From positions 1 to 64,000 of the forward strand of contig CACYJH010000006.1 in the NCBI GenBank assembly GCA_902774685.1: a stretch of DNA of 64,000 nucleotides, written 5' to 3'. This document shows positions 9,566-17,924 of this stretch, piece after piece. The stretch comes from an uncultured Methanobrevibacter sp. (GTDB lineage Archaea; Methanobacteriota; Methanobacteria; Methanobacteriales; Methanobacteriaceae). The notes beneath the pieces were generated by a model. The model saw only the letters and a program-made list of their open reading frames with translations, did no database searches and was not told where the DNA came from. Each line of letters opens with the position of its first letter. Positions within the stretch are counted from its first letter, which is position 1. The position numbers and the translations under genes were made by a program.

Positions 9566-9941
9566 TTTTTTTATTTCTTATTTTCTTATTTTCTTCTATT
9601 ATTATTTATTATTCTATTATTTTCCATTATTTTCTTATTTTTTAATTGTTTTATAATCTAAAAACTAACTCTAAAAACCGAATTTTTTATATATTACTAA
9701 AAAACATAAATAATTTACATATAAATAATAGACAATTTTATGAAAATTTTGCGTATCATATTTTTTATAATAAATTTTATAAACGGAATTGTAAAATTTA
9801 GAATTTAGATTCGTCCTCTTGATTTTATAAATGGAATTATAAAGTCTAGAATTTAAATTCATTGTCTTGGATTTTATAAATGGAATTATAAAATCGGATT
9901 TAAAATTGAAATATGGCTTAATGGCCAAATGAGGTGTTTAG
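9566..9941 (+). promoter_or_regulatory. Intergenic region upstream of csl4 containing a 48-49 bp tandem repeat
   Basis: No credible gene is seen here. About two and a half copies of a 48-49 bp unit start at 9774, 9822 and 9871, each opening with ATTTTATAAAYGGAATT and followed by TAGAATTTARATTC. The copies differ at a few positions. Each carries a TATA-like TTTTATAAA, so the csl4 promoter may itself be part of the repeat. The minus-strand frame across it has a matching 16-residue repeat and no convincing ribosome site, so I treat it as non-coding. Confidence 0.5.
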
Positions 9942-10508
9942 ATGAAAATTGAATCTGGAGATTTTGTAATGCCTGGTGATTTTTTAAGTGTAAGTGAACA
10001 ATTTTTGCCAGGTCCAGGAGCATATGAAGATGATGGAAGTGTTAAATCAGGTGTTCCAGGAAATGTATTTATAGATGTTGAAGAAAAGGAAATCTCTGTA
10101 ATATCAAAATCCGGCGGCCCAAACTTATTGAGAGTTGGAGATATTGTATACGGTGAAGTGAAGGATGTACGTGGACAAAGAGCTTTAATTACTATTTATG
10201 CTAAAAAAGGAACCAACCGTGAATTGGCTCTTCCTTATATGGCAGCTATTCATATCTCTCAAGTAACTCCTGGATACATTGATAAACTTACAGACGCTTT
10301 TAGAATTGGAGACTTAATTGAAGCAAAAGTTGTTAAGATCATGGGAGACAACCTTGATTTGAATACTGAAGACATCACTTCAGGTGTCGTAAAGGCTATG
10401 TGTACCAAATGCAGAACCTTTATGGATCCTTGCAATGAATCTGAAGTATACTGTCCTGTATGTGATAGAAAGGAAAAAAGAAAAGTTTCTAAAAATTATG
10501 ATTATTAA
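9942..10508 (+). CDS. csl4: Exosome complex RNA-binding protein Csl4
   Basis: A 188-residue archaeal Csl4, cap subunit of the RNA exosome. The N-terminal domain starts MKIESGDFVMPGDFL; an S1 RNA-binding domain spans about residues 65-145 (GDIVYGEVKDVRGQRALITI, then HISQVTPGYIDKL); the C-terminus is a zinc ribbon with CTKC and CPVC (about 150-173). It recruits substrates and DnaG to the Rrp41/Rrp42 ring. AGGTG precedes the ATG. rpoL follows after 58 bp, so the pair is probably an operon. Confidence 0.96.
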   Translation: MKIESGDFVMPGDFLSVSEQFLPGPGAYEDDGSVKSGVPGNVFIDVEEKEISVISKSGGPNLLRVGDIVYGEVKDVRGQRALITIYAKKGTNRELALPYMAAIHISQVTPGYIDKLTDAFRIGDLIEAKVVKIMGDNLDLNTEDITSGVVKAMCTKCRTFMDPCNESEVYCPVCDRKEKRKVSKNYDY

Positions 10509-10566
10509 ATTTTAATTGAAAATACAGACTTGTAGTTGTTTATTTAATTTTTAAGGAAAAGATAAC

Positions 10567-10839
10567 ATGGAAATTGAAGTTGTTAAAGATACCAAATTAG
10601 AACTTGAAATGATTATTCATGGAGAAAACCACTCTCTTTGTAATGTTTTAAGAAAATATCTCATGGAAGATGATGATGTAGAATATGCGGTTTATGGTAT
10701 TGACCACCCACTTACCGGTGAACCTATCATGACCATTAAAACCAAAAGAACAAAAAGACCAAGAGACTCTCTCTTAAGAGCAGCTCAAAGATTAAAAGAA
10801 GAAACTGCTGAATTTAAAGAATTAGTCGAAGGAATATAA
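10567..10839 (+). CDS. rpoL: DNA-directed RNA polymerase subunit L (Rpb11-like)
   Basis: A 90-residue protein with the Rpb11/RpoL dimerisation fold: MEIEVVKDTKLELEMIIHGE, then NHSLCNVLRKYLMEDD, the assembly motif that pairs with RpoD. It is part of the archaeal RNA polymerase assembly platform. The gene is preceded by TAAGGAAAAG and lies directly behind csl4, a common archaeal pairing. A strong hairpin lies 7 bases after the stop. Confidence 0.96.
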   Translation: MEIEVVKDTKLELEMIIHGENHSLCNVLRKYLMEDDDVEYAVYGIDHPLTGEPIMTIKTKRTKRPRDSLLRAAQRLKEETAEFKELVEGI

Positions 10840-10846
10840 CCCAAGC

Positions 10847-10869
10847 TTTTTGAGCCTTCGGCTCAAAAA
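10847..10869 (+). terminator. Strong hairpin after rpoL
   Basis: A perfect 10-bp stem, TTTTTGAGCC (10847-10856) with GGCTCAAAAA (10860-10869), closes a TTC loop, making it the strongest hairpin seen in the first 20 kb. A T-rich stretch follows about 10 bases later. It probably marks the 3' end of the csl4-rpoL transcript, by termination or RNA stabilisation. Confidence 0.65.
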
Positions 10870-11027
10870 CCTTGACCAAAACTTTTTCTCTTGATTGAAT
10901 TGTTCTAATCTTTTTATTTTTATTTTATTCATTATTTTGTCTTCTTTTATTTTCTGATTATTCTATATTTAAAAAAATTATTGATCTTTTAATTATTAAT
11001 TATTGATTTTATTTTTGGGGTGATAAT

Positions 11028-11447
11028 ATTAAATATAAAATTCCATCATTGACTGTTGATATTTTTATTTTTAATGAAAACCACGAATTTATACTTATTC
11101 AAAGGAAAAATGATCCATTTAAGGGCTATTGGGCATTACCTGGCGGCTTTGTAGATTATGGTGAAACTACTGAGCATGCTGCAATAAGGGAAGCAAAGGA
11201 AGAGACATCAATTGATGTTGAACTGATTGGTTTGCTCAATGTCTATTCTGAGCCGGACCGTGACCCAAGAAGGCATACAGTATCTGTAACTTATTTAGCT
11301 CGTGGAAACTTTGATGATGCAAAAGCAGATGATGATGCTAAGGATATTGGTGTATATTCATTTGATGATTTGGATGATTTAGATATTGCATTTGATCATA
11401 TGACAATTTTAAATGATGCTAAAAAATATTTGGAAAATAAAAGTTAA
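11028..11447 (+). CDS. NUDIX hydrolase, probable ATT start codon
   Basis: The protein carries a complete Nudix box, GGFVDYGETTEHAAIREAKE followed by ETSI, and the preceding FKGYWALPGG, so it hydrolyses a nucleoside diphosphate linked to another moiety; ADP-ribose-type substrates are typical of the subgroup but unproven. There is no ATG before the conserved N-terminal strand. The best start is ATT at 11028, four bases after GGGGTGAT (11017-11024), giving IKYKIPSLTVDIFIF at the N-terminus, the usual beginning of the family. The TTG at 11049 would cut into the first strand and has no ribosome site. Confidence 0.85.
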   Translation: MKYKIPSLTVDIFIFNENHEFILIQRKNDPFKGYWALPGGFVDYGETTEHAAIREAKEETSIDVELIGLLNVYSEPDRDPRRHTVSVTYLARGNFDDAKADDDAKDIGVYSFDDLDDLDIAFDHMTILNDAKKYLENKS

Positions 11448-11938
11448 TTCTTATTTTTCATTTTCTTTTTTTTCTATTTTTTATTTCTATAGAATTTTTA
11501 AATTCATTTTAGATTATTGTTAAAAATTTCAAAATTTTTCTAAACTAATACTCTCATTTTTTCATAATTTTTTTAAAAAAATTATAAATTTTTTACTATT
11601 TTTCAATCTACTTAATATTTGTTTTTATTATTATCTTTTACTAAATTTTTACAATTTTTCTTAATTTTAAGGCGTTTTTTACCCTATTTTTAAATTAAGT
11701 TTAAATACTATGACATTAAAACATAAGTTATAAGGATGTTATATAGTTTAATCATTTACGAAATTTATGAACTGAAGTTTTAAAATTTTTTAAGCTGAAT
11801 ATATGTAGGTAAATGTTTCAAGGATTATAATTATAGGAGATTATAATCGCATTAGTTTTGTTTGAAATTTGTTTTTTAAAAAATTTTTTAATTTTGGTTT
11901 TTTAAAGAGTAGTATTAGTTAATTATGGAGGTTGATTT
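11448..11938 (+). promoter_or_regulatory. tfs upstream region: TATA-like element, long leader and 9-bp inverted repeat
   Basis: No gene is seen in this 491-bp gap. A TATA-like TTTAAATACTA occurs at about 11699-11710, which would give a leader of about 210 nt. In the leader GATTATAAT (11823-11831) and ATTATAATC (11840-11848) form a perfect 9-bp inverted repeat around TATAGGAG. It could be an operator or a hairpin that holds a Shine-Dalgarno-like GGAG in its loop. The region before 11690 is plain A/T-rich sequence. Confidence 0.35.
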
Positions 11939-12274
11939 ATGGAATTTTGTCCTAAATGTGGTGGTATGATTCTTCCTCAAAAAGATGGAGACGATGAGGA
12001 CGCTCCTATTGTATTAAAATGTTCCACCTGTGGTTATGATTCATCTGAAGTAGATAAGACTGAATATTCAGTTGATAAAAAAGTGGAATCTACTGAAACC
12101 GTTATAATGAGAGGAGATGAAAGCGGTTTACGTTCTACTGTAAGAGAAATTTGTCCTAAATGTGGGCATGATCGTGCTTCCTATGAATTGCTTCAAACTC
12201 GTAGTGCTGATGAGGCACCAACCCGTTTCTTCACTTGTGAAAAATGTGGTTATAAATGGAGAGGATATGATTAA
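11939..12274 (+). CDS. tfs: Transcription factor S (TFIIS-like RNA cleavage factor)
   Basis: A 111-residue protein with two zinc ribbons: CPKCGGMIL...CSTCGYD at the N-terminus, similar to RpoM/Rpb9, and CPKCGHDRASYE...CEKCGYKWRGYD at the C-terminus, the TFIIS type. The loop RSADEAPTRF contains the acidic pair inserted into the RNA polymerase active site to stimulate cleavage of backtracked RNA. GGAGGTTGAT precedes the ATG. It appears to be transcribed alone. Confidence 0.97.
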   Translation: MEFCPKCGGMILPQKDGDDEDAPIVLKCSTCGYDSSEVDKTEYSVDKKVESTETVIMRGDESGLRSTVREICPKCGHDRASYELLQTRSADEAPTRFFTCEKCGYKWRGYD

Positions 12275-12456
12275 TTCTGTTTAAATTAATCGTATCGATT
12301 TATTAACTTTTATTTAACTTTTATTTTAGTTTTTAATTAAATATTTAATGTTTATTATTCATTTAATCGTATTTATAACGATTTTACTAAGGATATTATG
12401 GTGTGTTAAAAAGTTTATGAGTGAGTATTCTTAGTATTTTTAAGTAAGGAGATAAA

Positions 12457-14127
12457 ATGTCTAATTCAAAAAACAATATGGAAGAAGGTTCCAATGGAAC
12501 CGATGAATCAGCTCCCAGAGCTAATGATTCCACTTCTAATAAAAAAACTAGATTTACTAAATCTAAATCCATCTCTGAAGTTTTCAATGAATTGGAATTT
12601 GAGGATGACATTTCTGAAGATTCCTACTCTGATGATTCTTCTGTAGATGAGATCATTCCTATTCATAATGAATATAAGGATTTAGAATCTGATGCTTTCG
12701 ATGAAGAGTCTATTGAAGGTGGAGTAATTATCAATCCTGATTTAGATGCTTTGGATGAAGCAAATCTTGAAGAATCAGCTGAAATTGAAGATTACAATCT
12801 TGATGCTGATGAAGAAGATGATGCAGATGTATTTAGTGAATCTACTGAAAGTATTGAAGATATAGATGATGAAGATTCTCTCGTCTCTCTAAAAGACAGT
12901 GATGATGTATTAGCAGATGAGGATATAGACGAGAATATCGGCCAATCTTCTCAAGGTGTATTGATTAATGATGAGAAAAAATCTATAAAGGTTTCAGATA
13001 AATCCTTTGATCTTTTCAATTCATCTACAATCATAACTATCGTTGGTTTTATTGTAGGTTTAGCTATTCTTTTAATAGGAATTACTTATTATGCTTCAAG
13101 TTCTGATAGGGTAGTGGATAATGTTTTATCCGGTGAAACCGCAGGGCTTGCTATTTTCTTAGTTATTATTGGACTTATTATTATCGGATTTTCTTTATTG
13201 AAGTTCTTCTCTTCTTCAAAGTCTTCGTTGATAATCGATACGTTCAACAGCATTAAAAGTATTGATTATGACGATATAAGCGATGATGTTATTTCTCGTG
13301 ATGACTTTGATGCCATCTTTGGCATGTTTAAAAGAAATAAAGATTCTGATTTTTCCGATAACGGCGATAATGACAAATCTGTTGATTCCTCTAAAGATTT
13401 AGATGAGAACGATAAGGATGATAAAGTTTCTGATGATGATATCGATTCTTTGTATTCCGAATCAAATTTAACTTCTCAAAAAAATCAATCTTCTTTTAAA
13501 GAGCATGAAAATGCCGATTCAACAGAAGTTCTTGATGATAACGATGATGGAATCGATGAGATAATCCCTATTCATTCCAGACTAAACGAACAATCTGCTG
13601 AATCTGATTTGGAGGACAAGTATTCCAAATATGATTTCGAAGATGAATCTGAGGATTACGATTTGGTTGATGAGATTCCTGTTGAAGAAGATTTGGATGA
13701 AGAGTCCCTCGATGATTCATTTGATGCCAATGATGATTTTGATGAAGTTGAGGAAGCTCCTGTCCAAGAGGAAACCGTTCTTGTAGATGATCAAAGTCCA
13801 ATCGAAGAAGAATCAGAAATCATCGACAATGCTCTTGAGGAAAACATTGAAGAGGATGCTAATTCTGACTTAGAACTTGAAAGAAATAATGAATTGGAAG
13901 ATAAGTATTCCAAATATGATTTTGATGATGACGATGACTATGAGATGGAGGAGCCTGCTCCTTCAAAACCTCAATTTAAAAAGTCCGTTGATTTATCAAA
14001 ATTCGATAGTGATTCTTTAAGTGAAGAGGAGTTAGCTGAAAAAGAAAGGAAAGCTCAAGAATTGGCTGAGAAAAAAAGAAGAATAATCGAAGGAACCAAT
14101 TTTGATAACAGTTTAAGAAAAGAATAA
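12457..14127 (+). CDS. Highly acidic membrane protein of unknown function with internal repeats
   Basis: A 556-residue protein I do not recognise. It is dominated by Asp, Glu and Ser. Two hydrophobic helices lie at about 192-216 (IITIVGFIVGLAILLIGITY) and 232-252 (AIFLVIIGLIIIGFSLL), which would place both acidic arms on the same side of the membrane. Short repeats recur: DEIIPIH about residues 63 and 369, and LEDKYSKYDF about 385 and 481. The C-terminus is a charged helix with a Glu/Lys/Arg pattern. AAGGAGATAAA precedes the ATG. It lies between tfs and pcn, so a link with transcription or replication is possible but unsupported. Confidence 0.8.
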   Translation: MSNSKNNMEEGSNGTDESAPRANDSTSNKKTRFTKSKSISEVFNELEFEDDISEDSYSDDSSVDEIIPIHNEYKDLESDAFDEESIEGGVIINPDLDALDEANLEESAEIEDYNLDADEEDDADVFSESTESIEDIDDEDSLVSLKDSDDVLADEDIDENIGQSSQGVLINDEKKSIKVSDKSFDLFNSSTIITIVGFIVGLAILLIGITYYASSSDRVVDNVLSGETAGLAIFLVIIGLIIIGFSLLKFFSSSKSSLIIDTFNSIKSIDYDDISDDVISRDDFDAIFGMFKRNKDSDFSDNGDNDKSVDSSKDLDENDKDDKVSDDDIDSLYSESNLTSQKNQSSFKEHENADSTEVLDDNDDGIDEIIPIHSRLNEQSAESDLEDKYSKYDFEDESEDYDLVDEIPVEEDLDEESLDDSFDANDDFDEVEEAPVQEETVLVDDQSPIEEESEIIDNALEENIEEDANSDLELERNNELEDKYSKYDFDDDDDYEMEEPAPSKPQFKKSVDLSKFDSDSLSEEELAEKERKAQELAEKKRRIIEGTNFDNSLRKE

Positions 14128-14513
14128 TTTTCTTAAATCTGTTTTTATTTTATTTTATATTATTTTATTTTTGCCTTCTCTTTTTTATTTACTTAGAGTG
14201 TATGCTCGCATTTTTTTAAGATCAAATTTTATTTTAATATTTTTGTAAGATTTTTATCTATTTTTTTTCGAATTTTCATATTTAATCATTATCTAATTTA
14301 ATTAATTTTCATAAAATTTTTCTAATTCGTTAGAATTTTTCATGTTCAAATTTTTTTAAAAATTTTCACTTTTGATTAGATTTATAAATGATTAAATACT
14401 ATATAATATTATAATAAAATATACAATTTTATTTAATCAAAAAAATTAAATTATGCATTATTTTTATAAAATAAACAATCAATGCTTAAAATTAAATCAA
14501 GAGTTGATTTTTA
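14128..14513. other. AT-rich gap upstream of pcn
   Basis: No gene is seen in 386 bp. A T-rich stretch follows the upstream stop. TATA-like sequences (TTTATAAAT near 14380-14388 and TTAAATACTATATAATATT near 14392-14410) probably serve pcn. The only symmetrical element noticed is a weak hairpin, TTCTAA-TTCG-TTAGAA, near 14320-14340. Confidence 0.3.
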
Positions 14514-15248
14514 ATGTTTAAAGCTGAGTTAAGTGATTCAAGTATTTTAAAAACCAGTTTTGATGCTATTTCATCAATTGTTGATGAAGTACAAATCCAA
14601 ACTGATAGTGAAGGTTTTCGTTTAGATGCCTTAGACCGTAGTCACATTACCTTTGTTCATCTCGAACTCAAATCCAGTTTATTTGATGAGTTCATTTGCG
14701 ATGAACCTGAAAAGATCAATGTTGACACTGATGAGTTAATGAAAGTATTAAAACGTTCCAAAGCTAATGACCGTGTTTTAATGTCATTAGATGAAGGAAA
14801 TCTTATTCTTACTTTTGTTGGTGAAGCTACAAGAACTTTCAAGATCAGATTGATTGATATTGAATATGATTCACCTGCACCTCCATCATTAGATTATCCT
14901 ACCGAGTTTGAGATTCCTTTCACTCTCTTGAAAGACTCAATCCAAGATATGGATATCTTCTCTGATAAAATCACTTTAATGGTAGATCAAGAAAACTTCT
15001 ATGCATCTGCTGAAGGTGAGTTTGGAGATGCAAACATTGAATATTTACATGGTGAAAAAATAGACACTAAAGCTAAATCCATTTTCTCTTTAGAAAAAAT
15101 CAGAGAAATGCTTAAAGCAGACAAATTCTCTGAAATTGCAACCATCTCCCTTGGAAATGACATGCCATTAACACTTAGTCTTAAAATGGTATCCGAAGAT
15201 GGGGAACTCAGTTTCTTGCTTGCTCCAAGAATTGAATCTGAAGACTAA
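14514..15248 (+). CDS. pcn: DNA polymerase sliding clamp (PCNA)
   Basis: A 244-residue PCNA, the trimeric clamp that tethers DNA polymerase, ligase and FEN1. Diagnostic stretches are [20 protein letters not shown] (residues about 31-50), the interdomain connector region with [14 protein letters not shown], and the C-terminal [15 protein letters not shown]. Length and two-domain layout are normal. The stop is followed at once by the palindrome ACTAGATTAATCTAGT (15253-15268). The gene starts the pcn-gins-rpl44e-rps27e-aIF2-alpha-nop10-PAC2 run. Confidence 0.97.
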   Translation: MFKAELSDSSILKTSFDAISSIVDEVQIQTDSEGFRLDALDRSHITFVHLELKSSLFDEFICDEPEKINVDTDELMKVLKRSKANDRVLMSLDEGNLILTFVGEATRTFKIRLIDIEYDSPAPPSLDYPTEFEIPFTLLKDSIQDMDIFSDKITLMVDQENFYASAEGEFGDANIEYLHGEKIDTKAKSIFSLEKIREMLKADKFSEIATISLGNDMPLTLSLKMVSEDGELSFLLAPRIESED

Positions 15249-15252
15249 ATGG

Positions 15253-15268
15253 ACTAGATTAATCTAGT
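15253..15268. repeat. 16-bp perfect palindrome after pcn
   Basis: ACTAGATTAATCTAGT is a perfect palindrome four bases after the pcn stop codon. As RNA it would form a short stem with almost no loop. No T-run follows directly, so it is more likely a protein site or mRNA 3'-end structure than a classical terminator. Confidence 0.4.
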
Positions 15269-15451
15269 ATAAAAGCTTAATAAACTCTAAAATAAATTAA
15301 TTTACCTTAAATTAATTTATTTATTTATTTTTTTACACCATTAACAAATTTATACATTATTGACTTTATTAAACCAATTAGTATTTAGAAAATGTGATGA
15401 TTATTAACGATAATCTTAGACTTTAAATTTATTTTTATTTAGATGATTATT

Positions 15452-16918
15452 ATGCAAGGCGACTTTTTCCAAGTTTTACGCAGAGTTCAAAAGGAGGAAC
15501 GTAATAAATCTTCTCTGGCGAGAGTAGAAAATGATTTCTATAAGCAGTTACGTGATTATATTAGAAATCTCGAGCGTTCTGTAGCTAGCGATCCTTTTGG
15601 AAATGAGCAATTGTTATTGAATAATGCTCAAAGGATTGCAACTGAAATCTGTGAACTCAGGGAGTCTAAAATTACAAAAGCCGCTAACAATAATATCTAT
15701 AGGTCTTTTCTTTTGTTTAAAAAGGACAATCCTCAATTTGACCTCTTGGATACAACTCCATTGAATCTTACCGATGAAGAGGAAACCTTATATTTCGCAT
15801 TGATGGATGCTCTTAAGAGCCATAGATATAGAATTTCATTAGATGAATATGCTGAAGAAGGTTCTCTTGATGGAACTTCATTGGAAGATGAAGGAGAGGA
15901 ATATGATAAAGATTTTGATGAAGATGGAGAAACTGGTTTTGTAGAGGATTCTTATGAATCCGCCCGAGCCATTGAGTCTGAAAGTTCTGTTGATGATGAT
16001 TTGGAAGATGAGATTTCTGATGCTCTTGGAGAGTCTGATGAGGTTTTAAATAGATTGAACCAAATTAAAAACGCTAAAGTGGTTACCGATGAAAAGTATG
16101 AAAACATTGATAAGCAGGTAGCTAATCAAAAGTATCCTGGTCGAACTGCTGCAGTTGATGCTCAAGAGGATGTTCATGAGGAATCTGTACATGCCTCTGT
16201 AGAAGAGACCCAAGGCTCTGTTGAAGAAGTTCCAGTAGATCCAGAGGATGTCTATGTAGAGGATGACAGCCAGTTTGAGGTTCAAGTTGATGTTGAAGAA
16301 CCGAAAGAGGAAGTCCAATCAAATGAAAGTTCCAAGCCTAAGAGCATAACATCAGATAACATCAATGATATCTTCAAAAATCCTGATAGCCAATTTGTGG
16401 ATTTAGATAAGTTGGAACCTAATTATGATGATGACTATTATAATGCAATCGCTGCAGGATCCGATTATGCCCAACCATCTGAAGATGACTTCAATCTGAT
16501 ATTTGCAAAACCGAAAAAACCTAAGGCAGAAGCGGTGCCTGAAGAGAGCAAAGCTGATGAAAAAGAGCCAGAAATTAAGGAAGATAGCCTTTTTGAGCCT
16601 AAATCAGCACGATCTGAACTTGGATTTTCATCAGGTCTTGATGTAAAGCAAACTAAAGATATGCCTGAAAAGGGTTTTGATAAGCCAGTAGAAAAAGAAG
16701 ATGCTCCTAAGAAACCTGTTGATAAAACAAGAGGAGGAGTCTTTGCTAGGGATGAAATAGAGAATGCCACTGTTGTCATCAGTGAAAATCTTGGTGAGAT
16801 GGTAGGTATTGATGGAAAGGTATATGGTCCTTTCCTTGAAAATGATGTAGTGATCTTGCCGAACATAACTGCTCAAATTCTTATTGATAACAATAAGGCA
16901 AGTTTAGTCAAGCATTAA
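15452..16918 (+). CDS. GINS complex protein (Gins51-type) with a long acidic insertion
   Basis: The N-terminal 130 residues (QGDFFQVLRRVQKEERNKSS ... FYKQLRDYIRNLE ... RESKITKAA) form the helical A domain of archaeal GINS, which joins Cdc45/RecJ-like protein and MCM in the replicative helicase. The C-terminal 50 residues (VVISENLGEMVGIDGKVYGP, then FLENDVVILPN) form the small B domain. Between them lies an acidic, low-complexity linker of about 300 residues, so the protein is far longer than a typical archaeal GINS subunit. ATG at 15452 is preferred; ATG at 15443 is three codons upstream. Position after pcn is the usual archaeal context. Confidence 0.88.
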   Translation: MQGDFFQVLRRVQKEERNKSSLARVENDFYKQLRDYIRNLERSVASDPFGNEQLLLNNAQRIATEICELRESKITKAANNNIYRSFLLFKKDNPQFDLLDTTPLNLTDEEETLYFALMDALKSHRYRISLDEYAEEGSLDGTSLEDEGEEYDKDFDEDGETGFVEDSYESARAIESESSVDDDLEDEISDALGESDEVLNRLNQIKNAKVVTDEKYENIDKQVANQKYPGRTAAVDAQEDVHEESVHASVEETQGSVEEVPVDPEDVYVEDDSQFEVQVDVEEPKEEVQSNESSKPKSITSDNINDIFKNPDSQFVDLDKLEPNYDDDYYNAIAAGSDYAQPSEDDFNLIFAKPKKPKAEAVPEESKADEKEPEIKEDSLFEPKSARSELGFSSGLDVKQTKDMPEKGFDKPVEKEDAPKKPVDKTRGGVFARDEIENATVVISENLGEMVGIDGKVYGPFLENDVVILPNITAQILIDNNKASLVKH

Positions 16919-17371
16919 TTCCATTAATCATTTAAAAAATTCCATTAATCTATTAAAAATTATCTTTTTTATATAAATTATTATATAATACAAAGGTTTA
17001 TATATAGATTATAATCATATATAATTAATGTATCTATAATAATATGATATTTTCTTATTTTAAAATATTTTTTTAATTATTAGATTCTAAGATTTACAAT
17101 TTGTTAAATCTTTTTTTAAAGTTTTTAAACTTTTTAGTTTATTCTATAATGATTTAGATTATTTGATGTAAAAATATTTTATATAAGGATGTGTAGATGC
17201 TCTCATGCTCGTAGGAAACTGAAAAATGTTCTTATTAGTATGTTATAACTTATCCTCATGCTAAATGGAAACCTAAACAGTTCCAATTGGTTTGTTGTAA
17301 TTATTTATTATATATCTGTTAATTAAGTTCTAAAAGTCTTTTAACAGAGAAAATTATTAAAGGTGAAGAAA
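16919..17371 (+). promoter_or_regulatory. Leader region of the rpl44e operon with imperfect tandem repeat
   Basis: No gene is seen in 453 bp. A TATA-like AAAATATTTTATATAA lies at 17171-17185, implying a leader of about 160 nt before rpl44e. Inside the leader two diverged copies of a 53-bp unit start near 17203 and 17256: both read TCATGCT, four variable bases, GGAAAC, and continue with alignable sequence to about 17305. The first copy contains a CTGA that resembles a D box, but I see no matching C box. Confidence 0.4.
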
Positions 17372-17566
17372 ATGAAAATGCCTAAAGAAAAAAGAACTTA
17401 CTGTCCACATTGTAAGAAACACACTATGCACGAAGTTCACACTTCCAAAAAGAGAAAAGCTAGTGAGTTAAAATGGGGACAAAGACAATTCAGAAGAGTT
17501 ACCGCAGGGTACAGAGGTTATCCAAGACCATTACCAGGTGGTAACAAGCCGGATCTTTCAGAGTAG
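17372..17566 (+). CDS. rpl44e: 50S ribosomal protein L44e (eL42), C-terminally truncated by an apparent internal deletion/frameshift
   Basis: The 64-residue product [20 protein letters not shown] ... [20 protein letters not shown] is clearly L44e, a large-subunit protein that contacts the E site. Family members are about 92-95 residues with a second CxxC near residue 72. Here the frame ends DLSE-stop after GGNKP. In another frame, 17548-17592 reads [14 protein letters not shown]-stop, which matches the usual L44e C-terminus, and its stop overlaps the rps27e ribosome site as expected in an intact operon. About 20 codons including the second CxxC therefore appear lost, with a length not divisible by three. 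Start is ATG 17372 behind AGGTGA. Confidence 0.85.
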   Translation: MKMPKEKRTYCPHCKKHTMHEVHTSKKRKASELKWGQRQFRRVTAGYRGYPRPLPGGNKPDLSE

Positions 17567-17601
17567 GAAAACCTGAATGGGTATCTAACTAGGTGATTTG
17601 T

Positions 17602-17781
17602 ATGGCAAGTAATGGTAGAGGTAACTTTTTAAGAGTTAAATGTTTAGATTGTGATAACGAACAAATCATTTTCGATCGTGCAGCTTCTGATGTAAAATGT
17701 ATCATCTGCGGTAAAACCATCGTTAAATCCCGTGGTGGAAAAGCTAAAATCATGGCTCACATCGATGAAGTTTTAGATTAA
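17602..17781 (+). CDS. rps27e: 30S ribosomal protein S27e (eS27)
   Basis: A 59-residue zinc-ribbon ribosomal protein: [20 protein letters not shown], then [10 protein letters not shown], giving the two CxxC pairs of S27e. The ATG at 17602 is five bases after AGGTGAT (17591-17597); a GTG at 17593 in the same frame lies within that ribosome site and is rejected. Co-transcribed with rpl44e and followed by aIF2-alpha after 143 bp. Confidence 0.95.
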   Translation: MASNGRGNFLRVKCLDCDNEQIIFDRAASDVKCIICGKTIVKSRGGKAKIMAHIDEVLD

Positions 17782-17924
17782 GCTTAAAATTATTAATGGC
17801 TAATTAATATTCTATAATTAATATTTATTAGAATTATATTCTATTATTAGTCGTTATGTGATCTTAGAATAAAGATAGGTAATTTCAATTACTTATCTAA
17901 ACTATTTTTATTTCGGTGTTTTAA

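Noticed and set aside
9671-9928. 85-codon minus-strand frame with 16-residue repeats (LNSRLYNSIYKI type)
   Set aside because: It simply translates the 48-49 bp tandem repeat upstream of csl4, has no ribosome site and low-complexity composition.
17203-17308. Tandem C/D box guide RNAs in the rpl44e leader
   Set aside because: One CTGA is present but no C box (RTGATGA) lies at a suitable place in either copy.
17372-17592. Programmed frameshift in rpl44e
   Set aside because: A frameshift would still need the second CxxC to be encoded; no frame between GGNKP and the C-terminal remnant contains it, so a deletion fits better.
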